Positions 5,163 through 5,765 of a DNA stretch of 5,765 nucleotides are shown one piece after another; the stretch's first letter is position 1; each line of letters opens with the position of its first letter. Source of the DNA: Actinomycetota bacterium (GTDB taxonomy: Bacteria > Actinomycetota > Acidimicrobiia > IMCC26256 > PALSA-610); NCBI GenBank assembly GCA_005779345.1, contig SXJQ01000113.1, forward strand, positions 1 through 5,765, given 5' to 3'. Under the pieces are notes generated by a model. That model did no database searches. It saw only the letters and a program-made list of their open reading frames with translations, and was not told the DNA's origin. The translations under genes and the position numbers were made by a program.

Positions 5163-5209
5163 TCTGTTGAGCAGTCCGGCGTGTCATACGCGGCGGACCG
5201 CTCAACGGA
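5163..5209. terminator. Long hairpin between convergent genes, putative bidirectional terminator
   Basis: GTTGAGCAGTCCG (5166-5178) pairs with CGGACCGCTCAAC (5194-5206) over 13 positions with one A-C mismatch, which becomes a G-U pair in the minus-strand transcript. Three further pairs extend the base (5163-5165 with 5207-5209, one of them T-G). The loop holds a nested stem, GCGT (5179-5182) with ACGC (5188-5191). It begins 18 nt after the oxidoreductase stop and ends 30 nt from the stop of the ferritin-like gene, ideal for ending both transcripts. There is no T-run on either side, as often seen in high-GC genomes. Confidence 0.7.
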
Positions 5210-5238
5210 AGCCTCCGGGGGATGGATGTCGACGGCGG

Positions 5239-5765
5239 TCAGGCCCGGTTGATCTTGCCGAGCCGGACGGGCAGTGGTCCGGGAACTTCGGGGTCGGTGC
5301 CGGCGCCGGCGCGGTCCGACGCAACCGCGTCGAACAGTTCGTAGTCGAGGCTGGTGTCGGGCGCGTCCTCGTACTGGATCACGCCGATCTCGGTGAACCG
5401 GTCGCGCAGCCAACCGTCGCCCGCGTCGAGGAGCCCCAGCTTCTTGCAGTTCGGGACGATCTTGGAGAACAGCGGACCCTGGAACCATGCGTTGCCGGCG
5501 CGCAGGCGCGTGAGGAACTCGCCGACCGCGGCGCGCGGCACACCGAGGTGTTCCCAGACCTGGATCATGAACATGCGGTCGCGCATCCGCAGCGCCGCTT
5601 CGAGCGCGAACTCTTGGCGTTCGCGGATCTCGGCTTGCGTCAGCCCTTCGTAGTACTCGCTGAGGCTCAGCACGCCGAACGCGACGTGCCGCGCCTCGTC
5701 GGCCATGACGTAGCGCAGGAGTCGCTTGAGCAACGGCTCCTGGGTCTGGGCGTGGGTGAATCCGA
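5239..5765 (-). CDS. Ferritin-like (putative diiron) protein, 5' end outside the window
   Basis: Only the C-terminal 174 residues are visible; the frame is open to the window edge, with GFTHAQTQEPL preceding LKRLLRYVMADEARHVAFG. The DEARHVAFG segment supplies an ExxH metal-ligand motif on a helix, as in ferritin-like and ribonucleotide reductase R2-like diiron proteins. It is followed by two long amphipathic helices (the acidic segment after LTQAEIRER, then ALRMRDRMFMIQVWEHLG) and a less structured tail ending PVRLGKINRA. The first half of the diiron site, expected upstream, cannot be checked. Family knowledge would allow an oxidase, oxygenase or desaturase role; nothing in view chooses among them. 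It converges on the oxidoreductase operon and shares the hairpin at 5163-5209. The minus-strand TTG codon at 5733 is not a credible start, because conserved-looking sequence continues upstream. Confidence 0.75.
   Translation of the reverse strand, partial: GFTHAQTQEPLLKRLLRYVMADEARHVAFGVLSLSEYYEGLTQAEIRERQEFALEAALRMRDRMFMIQVWEHLGVPRAAVGEFLTRLRAGNAWFQGPLFSKIVPNCKKLGLLDAGDGWLRDRFTEIGVIQYEDAPDTSLDYELFDAVASDRAGAGTDPEVPGPLPVRLGKINRA

Noticed and set aside
5239..5733. Ferritin-like gene as a complete short protein starting at the TTG codon at 5733.
   Set aside because: The frame stays open and helical-looking upstream to the window edge, and the family needs a further metal-binding helix pair before DEARH, so the gene is simply cut by the window.

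Overview
The window is a GC-rich (about two-thirds or more G+C), gene-dense chromosomal segment with six protein-coding genes and no RNA genes, mobile elements or CRISPR arrays that I can see. The gene set is an Aat transferase of actinobacterial type (FPDP, GLFPM and WWSPDPRG motifs), a FadE-like acyl-CoA dehydrogenase, an LLM-class (probably F420-dependent) oxidoreductase, and a lipoprotein with a His/Asp-rich linker. Together with the GTG starts and strong GC bias in third codon positions, this suggests a high-GC actinobacterium, possibly of the Acidimicrobiia. That placement is inference, because no marker gene fixes it.

Layout. (1) 15-1061, plus strand: aat and a small ArsC-family arsenate reductase-like gene, 9 nt apart and probably one transcript. 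(2) 1062-1186: a 125-nt spacer holding a 13-bp tandem repeat that feeds a strong hairpin, a 17-bp palindrome, a second hairpin and a good ribosome binding site. (3) 1187-2434, plus: an acyl-CoA dehydrogenase with glycine-rich insertions and the catalytic Glu apparently in the LCAD/isovaleryl-CoA dehydrogenase position. (4) 2438-3313, minus: a secreted lipoprotein of unknown function, convergent with the dehydrogenase and only 3 nt from it. (5) 3314-3377: a compact divergent control region with a perfect 9-bp hairpin and a second 17-bp palindrome. (6) 3378-5145, plus: a metallo-beta-lactamase-fold hydrolase and an LLM oxidoreductase, 4 nt apart and clearly an operon. (7) 5146-5238: a long hairpin that probably terminates both converging transcripts. 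(8) 5239 to the window end, minus: the C-terminal part of a ferritin-like (putative diiron) protein whose start lies outside the window.

How the parts may relate. The most interesting signal is non-coding. The palindromes upstream of the acyl-CoA dehydrogenase and in the lipoprotein/hydrolase divergent region share the same core and geometry, TGCAC-N5-GTGCA. This suggests that one unidentified transcription factor controls the dehydrogenase, the hydrolase-oxidoreductase operon and possibly the lipoprotein. A dehydrogenase, a hydrolase/lactonase-like enzyme and a flavin- or F420-linked oxidoreductase could form a small catabolic regulon, but no substrate can be read from the sequence. The aat-arsC pair looks like ordinary housekeeping or detoxification. 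I found no clear evidence of a wholly new multi-gene system.
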